From Trichobilharzia regenti (Eukaryota; Platyhelminthes; Trematoda; Strigeidida; Schistosomatidae), in NCBI GenBank assembly GCA_944472135.2, contig OX235265.1, positions 89,250,984-89,314,983 on the forward strand: a stretch of DNA of 64,000 nucleotides, written 5' to 3'. Made by a program: the position numbers and the translations under genes. Positions 23,416 through 34,720 of the stretch are shown here, piece by piece (within the stretch, counting starts at the first letter, position 1; the number at the start of each line of letters is the position of its first letter). Under the pieces are notes generated by a model. The model did no database searches. It was not told the DNA's origin and saw only the letters and a list, made by a program, of their open reading frames with translations.

Positions 23416-23559
23416 ATTTTGGTTTCGCCAAGTGTATTGAAGGAACAGCTCACATGAATGAAGTACGTGGTACACTATTGTATATGGCGCCTGAAATATA
23501 CTGTGAAGGTGTTTATCATCCATCTTGTGATTTATGGTCAGTTGGTATTATTTTATACG
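23416..23559 (+). CDS. ULK3: ULK3-type kinase, exon 5 (DFG and activation loop)
   Basis: Residues about 149-196. It completes the DFG motif (DFGFAK) and carries the activation segment GTLLYMAPE and helix F (CDLWSVGIILY). The single-residue spacing and the sequence around APE match ULK3. The acceptor CTAACCAAG lies before 23416 and the donor GTGAGC after 23559, phase 1. Intron 4 before it spans 8.2 kb and holds a SINE cluster, two Penelope-like elements, a LINE and a solo LTR. Confidence 0.92.
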
Positions 23560-23639
23560 GTGAGCTAAATGGTTGTTTTTCTTTTTTAACTCTGTTCATT
23601 TAATGGTGTGTAGTGGAATGTTAAAACTTCTCATCTCGA

Positions 23640-23830
23640 CCAGTCACTTCTACCCTTACGTGGTGGTGATGGTGGTCGGACTTGGATGTTGCAACGACCC
23701 AACAAACTACACTGGCTGGAACTGGTGTTCCTGTCAGGTCCCACTATGCCAGGAAGGTCATCTTGATAGCGGTCAAAATAAAAGCAGTTACCGTCATGGT
23801 ATAAGTCGTTTATACTATGTTTAGGGTATG
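23640..23830 (+). repeat. Dispersed GC-rich repeat, possibly a LINE 5' region (copy 1)
   Basis: Matches 34905-35060 (CGTGGTGGT..GGTCGG.CTT, TGCCAGGAAGGT/TGTCAGGAAGGT, GATAGCGGT, AAAGCAGTTACC). It is more GC-rich than its surroundings. The position of such sequence at the 5' end of an RTE-like LINE is inference. Confidence 0.5.
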
Positions 23831-24365
23831 TTAGCGAACTCGTACTTCTGGCAGATAGGGATGTGATAACAGTAAGGTGTTTCCTTTAGATGACCAGCAT
23901 GCCAGTTATACTGCCTCTTCGGCCCGGGAAGATAGAATGGAGTTAGAATAGGTTGATTTCGAAGATTGTTCATCCTGACATCCTGTTCGTAGCTGGCGGT
24001 AATATATTAATACGGTTACAACTCGAAAAGCGACTCAAACAGTTGACGCCTGGGCTGTCTGCAGTCACACAACACTAAGACTCTTTCTGTTCCAGATACT
24101 TTAAGAGGAAAAAGACTCCCAGTGGATTCATTATTTTTTCAATAGGTTCGTTTGTTTAGTTGTAGGTTTGTTCCAAGAAAAAGAATTATGTTAGAGCTAT
24201 CATGATGGATTTGTCGTCCTGGATAGTTTCTCCATTGTAGGATTATATTTCTTTATTCTTTGCTTCTCGTATTGTAGATTCTTATAAAATTATGCAGACT
24301 AATTTTTGTTATTTTAACAATTTTTATTACCGACCGGAAGTGGTTCTAAAGTAGTTTACAGTTTG
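23831..24365. other. Unassigned intron sequence
   Basis: Intron 5 DNA without a recognisable coding or repeat signal. Confidence 0.3.
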
Positions 24366-25010
24366 TGATACATGTCAAATGGAGAATCGGGAAGGCGAAA
24401 AACACATTCATCATCAACCTGAAACCAATCTGGAAATCTACGTCACTCAGCCAGCATCAACAACAAAATTCGGTCGGATTTTCAGTACAAACGTGGTCAA
24501 GTCAGTCAGTCCTTCTATACGGATCAGAAACTTGGCGGGCGGGTTACAAAGAATATTTCCACCAGCAGCCTGTTGCAGACCTTCATCAACCAACAACTGT
24601 CTTCGCTGGATCTATACTGAAGATGAGATGGCCGGGCCGGACAGAATCACCAACAAGAAACTATGGGAATAAACAAAACAAAAGCCAATCGCCAGCCAAC
24701 AAATATGCAGGAGAAAGTGGAGATGGATGGATTGGACACTCGTGGCTGAGGAGGCCGCTGGGTGACATCGCGCGCGCGTCAGGCCATCGCTCGAGTGGAA
24801 CCAGGCCGAAAGGGAAGCAGGCGGCGAGTGGGACGTCAGTGCAAGGGTGACATGGAGGAGATCGTGTGAAGAGGAGTTGAAACAGTATGGACTAACATGG
24901 ATGGATGCAGGTGAAAAGTACAGGAGAAGACAGAAGCGAGTGGAGACGTGCAGCTGAAGCCCTATGTTCCACTAGGAACCCAAGGGAACAGTAATATAAT
25001 AGTTGAAACG
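24366..25010 (+). mobile_element. RTE-like LINE family S, 3' fragment (copy S2)
   Basis: Plus strand. It carries decayed ORF2 C-terminus (VLLYGSETW near 24515, MRWPGRTE near 24630, RRPLGDIA near 24750) and the 3' end GAAGCCCTATGTTCCACTAG, then AACCCAAGGGAACA, at 24957-24992. Frameshifts split the reading frame. Confidence 0.82.
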
Positions 25011-25613
25011 TCTAAATAAATGTAAACATTATAAATAGTTCGTTTAGAAGGGAGTTTCAAAACAATTTGTCCATTACCAGAAGTGTAATGAAACCGCAAA
25101 AGACGAAAAGATAGGATGATTAGATAAATCTTAATGTCACCAGCAGTTTCAAACCATTGCTTATTAGCGTTCCGATGATCCCCAAGCAGGACAGTCTACG
25201 CATCCCTACGTGGATAAAGCCAACAGTTAATGACTTCATGGACGCGTACCATGTTATCATGTGAAATGACCCTTAAAACTTTTTCAAAGTAATCCCACTT
25301 CAGGTAACGTTACTCGTTAAGGAAGATGGTGGATGAGGATGCGCAACATTCTCCTCTACCACCTTAATCGAAATCCTCACTGTTTGATAGATTTGTGAAA
25401 TACATTCCAAAGTGTGATCTGATCACACACTAACTTGTTGAGTCGATGTATATAAAAGTGAAAAAATGAAAAATCGATTAGGCTGGAACGCGTTAGAGGA
25501 TTTAACACTGCTCTTGGTACCGTAACTTGAAAGAGATTGCTAAGTTTATTTATTTCCAGAAATTATTTCTCCTCGTTTATTTTCACCTTTTTTGTTTTCT
25601 TCTCACTGAATAG
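25011..25613. other. Unassigned intron sequence
   Basis: Intron 5 end. No recognisable repeat. A pyrimidine tract (25563-25605) leads into the exon 6 acceptor. Confidence 0.4.
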
Positions 25614-25696
25614 AGTGTCTGTTCGGTGCTCCTCCATATGGTAATGCAAATGTTCAGCAGTTGAAAGAATTACTAGTGAAGGATGATCCTATTGAG
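25614..25696 (+). CDS. ULK3: ULK3-type kinase, exon 6
   Basis: Residues about 197-224: ECLFGAPPYGN then QQLKELL. This is the helix F-G segment, matching EALFGQPPFAS of vertebrate ULK3. The acceptor TGAATAG lies before 25614 and the donor GTAATT after 25696, phase 0. Confidence 0.88.
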
Positions 25697-25815
25697 GTAA
25701 TTTATCATATTTTTCTTTAGATTATGTGGTTGCTACATGGATTAATTGGATTAATTTCAGTGTGGATTTCATCAGGGACCAATATTTGTGAAGGAATCAT
25801 TGAAACCATATAGCA

Positions 25816-26490
25816 CTGGGCAGTTGTCTGTCTGTCTCTTTTTGACATAAAACTTTGCACATATGTGCGCCAGTTCAAGTCGCCACACTCCCGCCATGTA
25901 GCACACAAAGCAACAGAAGAAAGTAGAAGAAATGCATAATAGAGACAGTAGACGGAGGTGTGAGACAAAGGAATAGTAATAACGAAGAGCAATGTAGTTT
26001 CATTGGAAATCATAAGTCACAAGAAGTGGATGCATCTGCGCTGTCATTGAGAACGATTTTGAGCCCTATCACCAATTGTCCCCAGCCTTCATTGGTTTTT
26101 ACCGTCCCGAGTACCCCAACCAGTCAGGAAGTCTACACCTTCCTACGTGGCTGGCTTAAACTAACTGTTGTGGATTTCATTGACTGGTGAAGCTATGACT
26201 ACCACTGGTTCTTTTCCAGCCTGACCCTATGTCAGCTAACATAGCTTGTTGTTGAGGAAGGCGATGACTAGGCTAGTCATACGTAACACATGTCGTAACC
26301 ATCTCAGTCGATGTAATTTCACAGCCTCGTCGATTGATTTCCCCTCGTAACCTAGCTGGCACTTGACCGGTGCCTAACCTCAATATTGCTCACCTTATTG
26401 TACCACTTCATACGGGAGATAGAACGTAGGCACCTATGATCAAAGACAGCTAATCTATTCATGTCGTCCACTCTCAATGGTCACCAGGTC
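25816..26490 (-). mobile_element. RTE-like LINE family R, 3' fragment (copy R3)
   Basis: Minus strand. The (GACA)n tail is seen as TGTCTGTCTGTC at 25824-25836, then 3' UTR and C-terminal coding sequence to about 26490, ending where a hammerhead SINE begins. It is close to copy R8 at 60596, including the 3' UTR. Confidence 0.85.
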
Positions 26491-26640
26491 TCAGCTGTTT
26501 CATTCTAGTTTGAGACTCCTCATCAGCGAATACCCAAGATGCAACCAGGGACGGAAACTTGGACCTTCATGTCACGAGACCACGCTCATAGATCATTCAG
26601 ACACTTGAACACCTACTTCATCTTGACATGGTGGATCCCA
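26490..26640 (-). ncRNA. Hammerhead SINE class 2 (copy H3), intact core
   Basis: On the minus strand 26526-26497 reads CTGATGA, a stem II region of about 18 nt, then GAAAC. Both invariant core strands are intact. Upstream are a weak B-box region and a tRNA-like head. Helix III and the cleavage site after GAAAC have drifted (AGCTGAG in place of AGCTGTC), so it may not cleave. Its head faces copy H4. Confidence 0.7.
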
Positions 26641-26689
26641 CTGGTCACAGTTTCCTAGTAGAGCCTCAGCACACAGATCCAGTGACCAT

Positions 26690-26875
26690 CAATGAGCTGG
26701 AGAATGATAACCTGAATGATAACCCAGGTTCGATCCCTTGTTTTGTGTCTTGGGTATGCACTGCTGAGCAGTAGTCTCAAACTAGTATGAAACAGCTATC
26801 ATCCAATACTTCCTGGTTTTCAGGGATCTCTCTATCTGATGTCGGTTCGTGACAAAATCTGCATTGAAGTATTCA
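26690..26875 (+). ncRNA. tRNA-derived hammerhead SINE class 2 (copy H4)
   Basis: Plus strand. A perfect B box GGTTCGATCCC at 26728-26738 is followed by GCACTG, a core strand CTGCTGA (A to C change) at 26761-26767, GAAAC at 26789-26793, and the tail CTTCCTGGTTTTCAGGG. The preserved promoter box and mutated core make it a decayed SINE. Confidence 0.7.
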
Positions 26876-27390
26876 TCTCTGTTTGTTTATGTTAGGTAAC
26901 CTTAATTGTTAAGGTTTTTATTATAGAAAACAATGAAGACCGATATTTATAGTGAACTCTTTTAGCAATAGGCTTTAAAGTAGAGGTATTTCAGCCCTAT
27001 GGGTTGAGACATCCAACCGAACTGTAAAAGTGGTGTGAATCCGACTTATCTATTTTTGATTTGCACAGGAATTGACTACAAGTAAAGTAAGAATCTTGGT
27101 AAACAGTATGTGCACTCAGTGGGTGGGTGAAATATTCTAACTCGAATACTGTCATTCTCATGTGTTCTGAAAAAATTCTTGTTAGTTTTTTCCTGCTCTT
27201 TATTTGGATGAATTTATGTTTGTGTGTGTGCGAAATATGCAAATATCTCTATCACATGATTGTTTTAATGTTTTGTGAAGAGTGTAAATTCGATTTTATT
27301 TGAGCTTTAGATAGAATGTATTGTTGTGTATAAATGATTTGGATTAATATGGTTTATTAGAAAAGTTATAACTTAGTAGTGTATGCTGGT
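26876..27390. other. Unassigned intron sequence
   Basis: Intron 6 DNA with no recognisable family; a short GT-rich run is at 27220-27230. Confidence 0.3.
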
Positions 27391-27394
27391 GTAA

Positions 27395-27585
27395 AATATG
27401 TGCGTTGGTGGTTGTTCAATCGTAGAATGCTCTCCAACCTCACCTTAAGTTGTCCGGGGGTCGATATCCAGACGACGCACTTAAACTTCGCCTAGCCGGA
27501 AAGGTAGAAGGTTGGGCCGGAGGCTAGCCACAGCATCTCATAAAAACCAAAGCTTAAGCTTAAAGCACTATGTTTTACTTGGGAT
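27395..27585 (+). repeat. SINE-b, diverged copy
   Basis: The head GTGCGTTGGTGG at 27400, a B-box-like GGGGGTCGATATCC, the stem partner GACGACGCACTT, then the tail AAGGTTGGGCCGGAGGCTAG and a terminus near 27575. Confidence 0.75.
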
Positions 27586-27743
27586 GCGAAAATAATGAAG
27601 AAAAATGGTATTGTCAATAAAGTAGGCACTTTAAAACGGGGTTTGTACTGTTAAAGACCAATTTTGAAGGAGTATGTTAAGCAGTTTTGTGAAACAAGGT
27701 ATGATCGCAGCGAATATATTCATTCAGACATCTATAAAAAGAA

Positions 27744-28233
27744 ACAAAATAATTGAGCAAAGAATATCCTTTTCGATAATTTCCTCTTCTGAACATCTCC
27801 CTGCGGGGTTAAGTAAAGGACAAACAAAATCTCTTCGTAGGGCTGTTCTATCTCATCTTGTGGATGCAGAACACAAGATTGATGTTAGCCAGACAGCTTT
27901 CAAAGTCATTTACCGCATACCAAAAAATCTTAATTTTGCCTTAAGAGTTCGATTAGTCAATATTGCCGTGGCTGTTGGGATCCATCTTAAGAAGACTAAC
28001 TTGTGCATCCAAAAGAAGCTAGTTCAGACATTGTCCTTATCTTGGCCATCTAGGTTTGAATGATCATGAATTTTTGTGGAAATTTCCTAATTTTAGTTGA
28101 TATTGTATTTGCTATTATATCTTTATTATTACTATAATTTAAGCATCTTTGATGAACTGTAATTCCATTGATCTCACTTTACAAATCGACATTATTTAAA
28201 AAACACTAATATTATTATTGACTACTATTCTAG

Positions 28234-28271
<38 letters not shown>

Positions 28272-28322
28272 GAGCCAGAAGAGGAAATTATCGAAAAGGA
28301 TATTCTTCGCTCAATTACTTTG
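27744..28322 (+). mobile_element. Penelope-like element G, 5'-truncated with inverted terminal fragment
   Basis: Coding sequence from about 27793 to 28063 is the C-terminal half of the GIY-YIG endonuclease (EHLPAGLSKGQTKSL, AVLSHLVDAEH, LCIQKKL). The truncated end is preceded at 27744-27790 by a reverse-complement copy of the 3' terminus at 28277-28322 (arms about 46 bp, few mismatches). An (AT)n microsatellite lies at 28240-28268. Confidence 0.85.
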
Positions 28323-28539
28323 TGTTTTATAAAGTATGGTTGTGTTGAACTGATATGCGTCAGTTCACGTCGCAATGTTAACAGATATTACTCAAAATAG
28401 ATATTATCTGTGATCACACAGTAAATTTTTTGTTTGCTTTAATCTCAAAAGAAATACAGGTTGGGTGGACTAACTTGTAAATGCATCTTATGAAATTGCC
28501 TTTTAGTCATTTCGTTATTCTTTACATGTTTGATCACGG

Positions 28540-28650
28540 ATCGATTTCAGTTAAAGAAACACTGAAAACCAGGAAATACTGAACAGCTGTTTCTTCATAG
28601 TTTGGAACTCTTCATCAATGCCGTTGTTTCGCTAACTGACACCGATCTAT
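28540..28650 (-). ncRNA. Hammerhead SINE class 2 (copy H5), head truncated
   Basis: Minus strand: TTGATGA in place of CUGAUGA, stem II AGTTCC..., then GAAAC around 28590, and the tail to 28540. The tRNA-like head is not recognisable. Confidence 0.6.
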
Positions 28651-28869
28651 GATCAAAATGGAGACCAATCTAATCCCCACCAAGTAACAGTTGTTAATTG
28701 ATCTAATAGTCATTAGTGTCCAAATAAGTTGCCTGAAGCTCCAGTGAGAGGGGGCGAGTGTAAGGAATAGATACTATAGATATGACGGAGAAGATTTGTA
28801 GCTCAGGTGGATGATTTTGATGTAGTTGTGTTCTCTCTAAGCTGGATGGTTCATTTGCGAAGCTTTCAT

Positions 28870-29900
28870 AATTTCCCTACTAGGCAACATCTTCAGCGCA
28901 TACTACAATTTCTTGAAGTGAGCTTTTAGATTTCTCCACGAGTTTATTAGTCATCTCTCCTGGTGACCTTGAATGTGATGGCTTGTTTTTGTGTTTTCAC
29001 ACCCTGTAGGCTACCTGTATTGGTATTGGTGTTGATTGTTTCCTTGACCTGAAGTTTGACCCTTTGTGTATGGGATTTCTTTCTTATCGATTGGTAAACT
29101 TTGTCTATGGCTGACGATTCGTTGGAATACCAGGCTTCTAAAAATTCTCTAGCATTCTTGGTGTTTTCTCTGTCTAATATTTGAACGTTGTCCCAATCGA
29201 ATTGATGTCCGTGGTTGTCTGTATGCAGTGAGGCGATATGAGGGAGTGGATGTCATGTCTTTTGATGGCTAGCTTATGTTCGTGGATACGAAGATGAAGG
29301 GGCCGTCCACTTCGGCCAATGTAGTGTTTTTCGCAGTCGTTACAATTCATTTTGTAGGTGATGTTGGTTTTATCTTCTTTTATTGTTGAGTCTTTTGGTT
29401 GACATAGAACTGAGTGAAGTGATTTTGTTGGTTTGTGTACGACGTCAATTCCTAAAGGTTTGAAGAGTCTTGCAGTGATTTCTGAGATGTCCTTTATACA
29501 TGGTAGGGCGATTCTCTTTGTGCTCTCCTTGAGGGGCTTTGACTTGATAGGTTGACTTATGGGGTATATGTCTTTTGATGAAATTTCGTGGATATCCATT
29601 CTTTTGGAAAACGTCCATGATATATCTTTCTTCAATTTTCCTTAAGACGGGAGTGCTGCAATGAGTCCTGGCTGGCCCTCTTGAATAGTGTTTGTATACA
29701 ATTCCTTTTGTGTGTTATTGGACTGTTGCTGTTGTGATTGAGTGAGTATTTGATCCGTGTGAGTTAATTTTCTATAAACATGAGTTTCTAATTCCCCTGT
29801 CGGGTTGTTCGCTTGACTAAGACGTCCAAAAATCCGAGAAAAAAAATCTCATGCTGCAAATATACTTTCTTTAATAAACTACTATATTTCACCTAAGAGA
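28870..29900 (-). mobile_element. Penelope-like element D, GIY-YIG region
   Basis: The minus-strand frame 29635-29174 encodes the linker and the GIY-YIG endonuclease (YKMNCNDCEKHYIGRSGR, LRIHEHKLAIKR). It is a different subfamily from copies F, G and H, with longer inter-domain sequence. Upstream, 29900-29640, is decayed. A fragment of the same family is at 35575-35720. Confidence 0.82.
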
Positions 29901-30059
29901 ATATGAGTGGTTAATTCAGGATCATTTAATCGTGGTACCTTTTTTGTGCTGTTGCCCAGTGTGGGGTACACCAAGTAGAGTGTGAGGTCAAATATTCGCC
30001 GATGACATTGGTTGGAGGTGGCATTGATAATCATAAATCAATAGAATTTAGAATTTATG

Positions 30060-30245
30060 GGTCACAGGATTCCATCCGAGTGGCTGAATGAATTGTGAAC
30101 GAGCTCTTCTCGTGACCTGAAGGTCCTAGGTACGATCCCTGGTTAGGTCATAGGGGTGATAGTGCTGAAGTGTTCCAAACAAGGACGGAACAGCTGTGTC
30201 CAGTGCACTCTAGCTAATACCAATCCATGGTCAAATCTTAAATCA
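30060..30245 (+). ncRNA. tRNA-derived hammerhead SINE class 2 (copy H6), degenerate
   Basis: Plus strand. The head is at 30075-30150 with a B-box-like GGTACGATCCC; the hammerhead-like segment at 30171-30195 reads GTGCTGAAG...GGACGGAAC, so both core strands are mutated. Confidence 0.6.
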
Positions 30246-30380
30246 ATTAAGTCCCTACAAACAATGTGAAATTGTGCCTATGTTTGACAATGTTTCAGCA
30301 ATCTACTGTTTGTTATTTTTATTAAAAGTAATGAATATCTAAGCCACTTCTTTCCCGTATTCTACTCGTATTTTCCGTAG

Positions 30381-30536
30381 GTGCCTCAGACCAATGAAAT
30401 CAGTAAACAATGTGCTGCATTAATACGTGATTTATTGAAACGTAAACCCTCCGAGCGATTAACTCATGAACAGTTTTTCTCTCATCCATTCATCGACTTG
30501 GATCATATACCATCTGCACAAAGTATAGATAAAGCT
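30381..30536 (+). CDS. ULK3: ULK3-type kinase, exon 7 (C-lobe end)
   Basis: Residues 225-276, phase 0 at both ends. It closes the kinase domain with LIRDLLKRKPSERLTHEQFF and SHPFIDLDHIPS, matching the ULK3 end of domain (LLERDPSRRISFQDFF, HPWVDLEHMPS). The conserved HP(F/W)xDLxHxPS junction is strong support for the ULK3 assignment. The acceptor TTTCCGTAG lies before 30381 and the donor GTGAGT after 30536. Confidence 0.92.
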
Positions 30537-30984
30537 GTGAGTTTTTTGTAATTCTTCTATATATTTACCTATTAACTCTCTGAGCGATTTATCCATCATT
30601 TAACGTTTTTTTTAAAAAAAAATCATTCAGTTAGGTTTTTCTTTATTTTAAAAGTGCTACTAAGAAGTTTCTTGTAAATAATATATTGTATGTGTGTGAT
30701 ATCTTCTGAAAGAGTATAGAATAGTGGAGTGACAGATTATAAGTGGTGAAGAGGAGAAATGAGGGATCCTTGTAAAACAATATTTATAGAAGACAAAAAA
30801 GGAAGAGAAATGAGAAGCATAAAGCGAAGGACGCGGGCAAATAGAGGTATCAATGCAAGGTTTATGCATTTGTTATAATTACACGTGTTATTCTGCCAAA
30901 TATAAAAACAATTCGGTTATCAAACTGCCCCACCGTTGTTCTGTAGTCACGGTCATAATTCGTGTTGATGATTTTTTTTTTATT

Positions 30985-31225
30985 CCTCTACAGTCCCAGT
31001 GGAACATAGGGTGGGTTCAAGCTAGAGGCTTGAAGTTTCGGTAGCAGTGGTGTTTACTTTTACGGGGTTGGGTTGCTAGCCTCATACCCCCAACCTTACC
31101 TCTTTATCAGTCTTATTACTGGCTTAGTGAGGTAAAGGAGTGCGTCGGTGGCCGAGGATCAAACCCCGGACCAGATGAGGCGTAGTTGGCGAGCATTCTA
31201 CCTCTGTGCCACCGACGCCGTTGTT
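30985..31225 (-). repeat. SINE-b, nearly complete copy
   Basis: Minus strand. The 3' end is at 30990 (reverse complement of CCACTGGGA), the tail runs through 31100-31135, and a tRNA-like head with a B box (reverse complement of GGGGTTTGATCC) lies at 31140-31222. The outer ends GTGCGTCGG/CCGACGC show the acceptor-like stem. Confidence 0.85.
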
Positions 31226-31374
31226 GATGATGATTGCAGTTAAAAATCGACGGTGGGACTCAGTTAAAGTACATACCATCATGGTTTAAGAGTTTGTAGT
31301 AAATAATTTATCAGGGTTTATCAAGTAATATAACTTTATAAACAAATATTAACAACACTGTGTGTATGTTTTGC

Positions 31375-31990
31375 AGTGAGTGACACTGACTGACTGGTTT
31401 CAACATAGAAATTTGCACCGATGTACACTGAGAACGATTTCTAGCCATATCACCGATTGTCTCCAGCCTTCATTGGTTTTTACCATCCCGAGGACCCCAA
31501 CCAGTCACGAAGTCTACACCTTCCTACGTGGCTGGCTTAAACTAACTGTTGTGAATTTCATTGACTGATGAAGTCATGTTTTGGTTTGACCACCACTAGC
31601 TTTCTCTTTTCCAACCGGATCAGTCCTATGTCAGTTAATATTGCCTATTGTCAAAGAAGGCGACAGGCATACGTAACACATGTCGTAACCATCTCAATCG
31701 ATGTAACTTCACAACATCCTCTATTGATTTCCCCTCCTTACCTGGCTAGCACTCGACGGAAGCCTAACCTCAGTATTGCTCACCTTATTCTACCACTTCA
31801 CACGGATGTAGAACGCAGACGCCTATGATGAAGGACAGCTAGCCAGGGTTTTCATGTCTCCAATGACTTTCAATGATCATGTTGCATTCACAGCCAGCCA
31901 TGAAGGAGGAAGAAGTGGACTGCTGAGCAGTGCAGACGCCCTTTGGTCGACCGTCAGTCGGATATCACGTCTACTAAGTCAGAGATGACT
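31375..31990 (-). mobile_element. RTE-like LINE family R, 3' fragment (copy R4)
   Basis: Minus strand. It contains the 3' UTR (31440-31560) and decayed C-terminal coding sequence; the left end keeps a GACTGACTGG remnant of the tetranucleotide tail. Confidence 0.8.
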
Positions 31991-32119
31991 CATTATGCTT
32001 AAAATGATAGTGTCTGTGGGGTTGTTTCTTTTCTTTTATATTTAACTGGTTAATGATGAGAGCTTAAAGCATCTTAGTTATAACAGAATTCGAATCACCA
32101 CCTATGAGCCAGCCACTAA

Positions 32120-32400
32120 ATACACGATCATATCAAGGCACTCACTCACTCACGTAATTTACAAACTTCGTTTTTAAACTTCCATTATTTCTTAACCTTT
32201 GATTGTTTCGGTAGTAATATTTTCTATATTTGTCGTCACGTCTCTCCTAGTGCCCATATTATGTGTAAATTTGATTAACAAAGGCTCAGTAATCTATCTA
32301 CCTCTCCCTCCACCTACTTGCATTACTTTTTAGAACTATAATTTTGTTTCCCTTATGGATAAGATTTTATTTTGATAAATCACACAGTGTTGTAAAGTAA
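32120..32400 (-). mobile_element. Penelope-like terminal region, partial
   Basis: Matches the 3' terminal region of copies B and C (TGATTAACAAAGGCTCAGTAATC, CTCTCCCTCCACCT, TATGGATAAGATTTTATTTTGA). It joins the inverted terminus at 32377-32441. Confidence 0.65.
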
Positions 32401-32441
32401 TATTAACTCAGTTAATATTACTGTACAACACTGTGTGATTT
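32377..32441. repeat. 65-bp near-perfect palindrome at a Penelope-like junction
   Basis: Centred on the C at 32409, with 32-bp arms that differ at one position. Each arm is the terminal sequence AAATCACACAGTGTTGT of the Penelope-like family, so two termini meet head to head. Confidence 0.92.
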
Positions 32442-33430
32442 GAAGACATTTATTTCCCGATACGAATTTAAGACAAGCAACACCAAAAGTTAATAAAGCA
32501 GGATTTAATGAATTCATCAAATTTCGGTAGAACTCGTCAGCTGAATACTCTACATGCATGGATATATATATACTTTTGAAATTACATTGGGAAATGTAAG
32601 ACTGGGAAAGACCAGTCGCCAATCCTCGACACTTCAAACTGCGTATATCAATTTGAGTGTGTTTGTGGAAGCAAATACATAGGTCATACGGAAAGGCGAT
32701 TGTCTACTCGCATGATGGAGCATTTGCCAAAATGGTTGAAAACAGCTGAGTGTAAAGTGCCGAAATCCTCAATAACAAAACATCTTGTGGATTACGGACA
32801 TGATATCGACTCTGTCAAGTCACTCACTATTGTCACAAGACAAAGAAACAGGAAGATGCTTGCAATTGCAGAGACTTGCGCAATTCTAGTTTATAAACTA
32901 GGTCTCTGTGTACAAAAGGAGATGGTCGTGACTCTGAATCTACCATGGTAATACGTTTCACTTATTATTCTACCTCTTACAATTATTATTATTCTTGATT
33001 CATTTAAAACTATCCTTTATCAGTAGGATTATCTTAACTTACTTCAACACTATTATTATTATTATTATTATTGTTATTGTAGCTATTACTATTTATATTA
33101 GTCTGTTTGCAATTCTCGTTATATTCTCTAATGTCTAATTGTTTATCTGAGTGATGTAATTGAAGCGTAATACAATTTATCTTAATTTTGATCTCTCATA
33201 CTCTCTCTCCCCTTATCTATTCGAACATGACCTGGAAAACATTCACACCTGTCTTTCTGCATGACTAATTCAATGTAGTTTGTTTACTTATCAGTCGTAT
33301 ATCTCCCAATGTAATTTCAAAAGTATATGCGCATATCCGTGTATGTGGAGTATTCAGCTGAGGAAGAGTTCTACCGAAATTTGATGAATTCGATAAATCA
33401 TCCTGCTTTATTAACTGTGTGATTTATCAA
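32442..33430 (+). mobile_element. Penelope-like element H, 5'-truncated with inverted terminal fragment
   Basis: Coding sequence 32610-32951 holds the GIY-YIG endonuclease (CVYQFECVCGSKYIGHTERRL-like, read across a frame change near 32690; the clean frame 32700-32951 has KSSITKHLVDYGHDI and LCVQKEM). 32490-32602 is an inverted copy of the 3' end at 33300-33415. The intact site at about 33351-33380 shows what copy F looked like before LINE S1 entered. Confidence 0.85.
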
Positions 33431-34005
33431 AATTAAGTCTATCCATAATGGACTTATGCTCTAACACAGTGCCCAAGTTTTGTACTTATAGCAATTTCGT
33501 TCCCCCACCCCCCTGTGTAATTGTGTGTTATCGCATAGATTGCGATCGCTGAGTTCTTCTCTAAACTAAACATCTTCGTGAGGGGGGGGTGGAGGGACGA
33601 TCATCCTACATTTAGGCTAAATTCTTATGCTCATATAATCTGACTATTCCTAATCATTTTATTCACTCATAATCTATTCACAATTTAATCGTTTTGCCAG
33701 TTTTCTTTTTTTATTCAATAAAGTGCAGGGAATATATATATATATATATTATATGAGAGTGTTTCCGTTATTTTTCTACTATGCAGACAGTATAATTCAG
33801 TTATGTATGTTGAGGTATCAGTGTCTGAAATAATATCATGCAGTCTGTCTACTACTAGTGAGGCGAATCTCGTCTCGTTTGCTGTAGCTTGTGAAATGAG
33901 TAGATCATCCGGTCAACTAACATAAATTCACATAGTTACATAGATGTACTAGATAACTCTGATCGATTTTACTTGTTTTCCGCCCTCAGTAAACTAGTTG
34001 AATGT
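33431..34005. other. Penelope-like terminal scraps and unassigned intron sequence
   Basis: 33431-33480 continues terminal sequence (TCCATAATGGACTTATGCTC). 33540-33680 resembles the region near 58440 of copy C. The rest is unassigned; (TA)n is at 33733-33750. Confidence 0.5.
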
Positions 34006-34009
34006 CTCT

Positions 34010-34720
34010 GACTGAGTTTTCAATAGTCTCAATCCATCGGTTTTAGCATCTTAGGAACCCCAACCAGCCAGTCTACACCCTCCTACGTGGTTCAAACTAG
34101 CAATCGAAGACTTTACGTTGTGATTCGACCACTCCTAACTCTTTCGCAAAGTAATCGTATATCAGCTGAGATTGTTTGATGGGGAAAAACCATGACTTGA
34201 CGTGTGTGTAATACTTGTCGTAGCCATCGCAATCGATAGAGCTTTACCAGCTCATCGATCGACTAGGCCTAACCTCCGTATTAATGACCATATTATACTC
34301 CTGAATATTGGGGACAGAACTCAAACACCTGTGGTTAAAACAAATAGCCTTTGCATATTTTCCACTTTCAGTGATCATGTCGCTGTAGAGAAGAATAGAG
34401 GAAAATGATGCATAGTACACACAACATTTGATCGATTGTTGAGTGGCAATTCTTCTCTAGAGATGACGTAAGTTAGCAAATGCCTCACTAGTCTTTTGTA
34501 TCTATGCTAAGATTTGGTGAGCAATCAATCCATTAAAGTTGATGCATGTCCCCAAATGAGTAGGGCGATCAACACACCTAACCAATTCCATCTCTATCTT
34601 TGAAATAGGAGTTTGTGGAGACCAGTTCTGCAACGTTATCATACACATGACCTGCGGTGAACGGTGAACCACACATGTCATACTAAGATTTCTGTCCAAA
34701 GTGTTCAGCATTTTCATCTA
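34010..34720 (-). mobile_element. RTE-like LINE family R, highly decayed (copy R5)
   Basis: Minus strand. It keeps the order of the 3' UTR (34050-34100), the C-terminal region (34190-34330) and sequence upstream of it (34400-34720), but is much more diverged than the other R copies. Confidence 0.65.
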
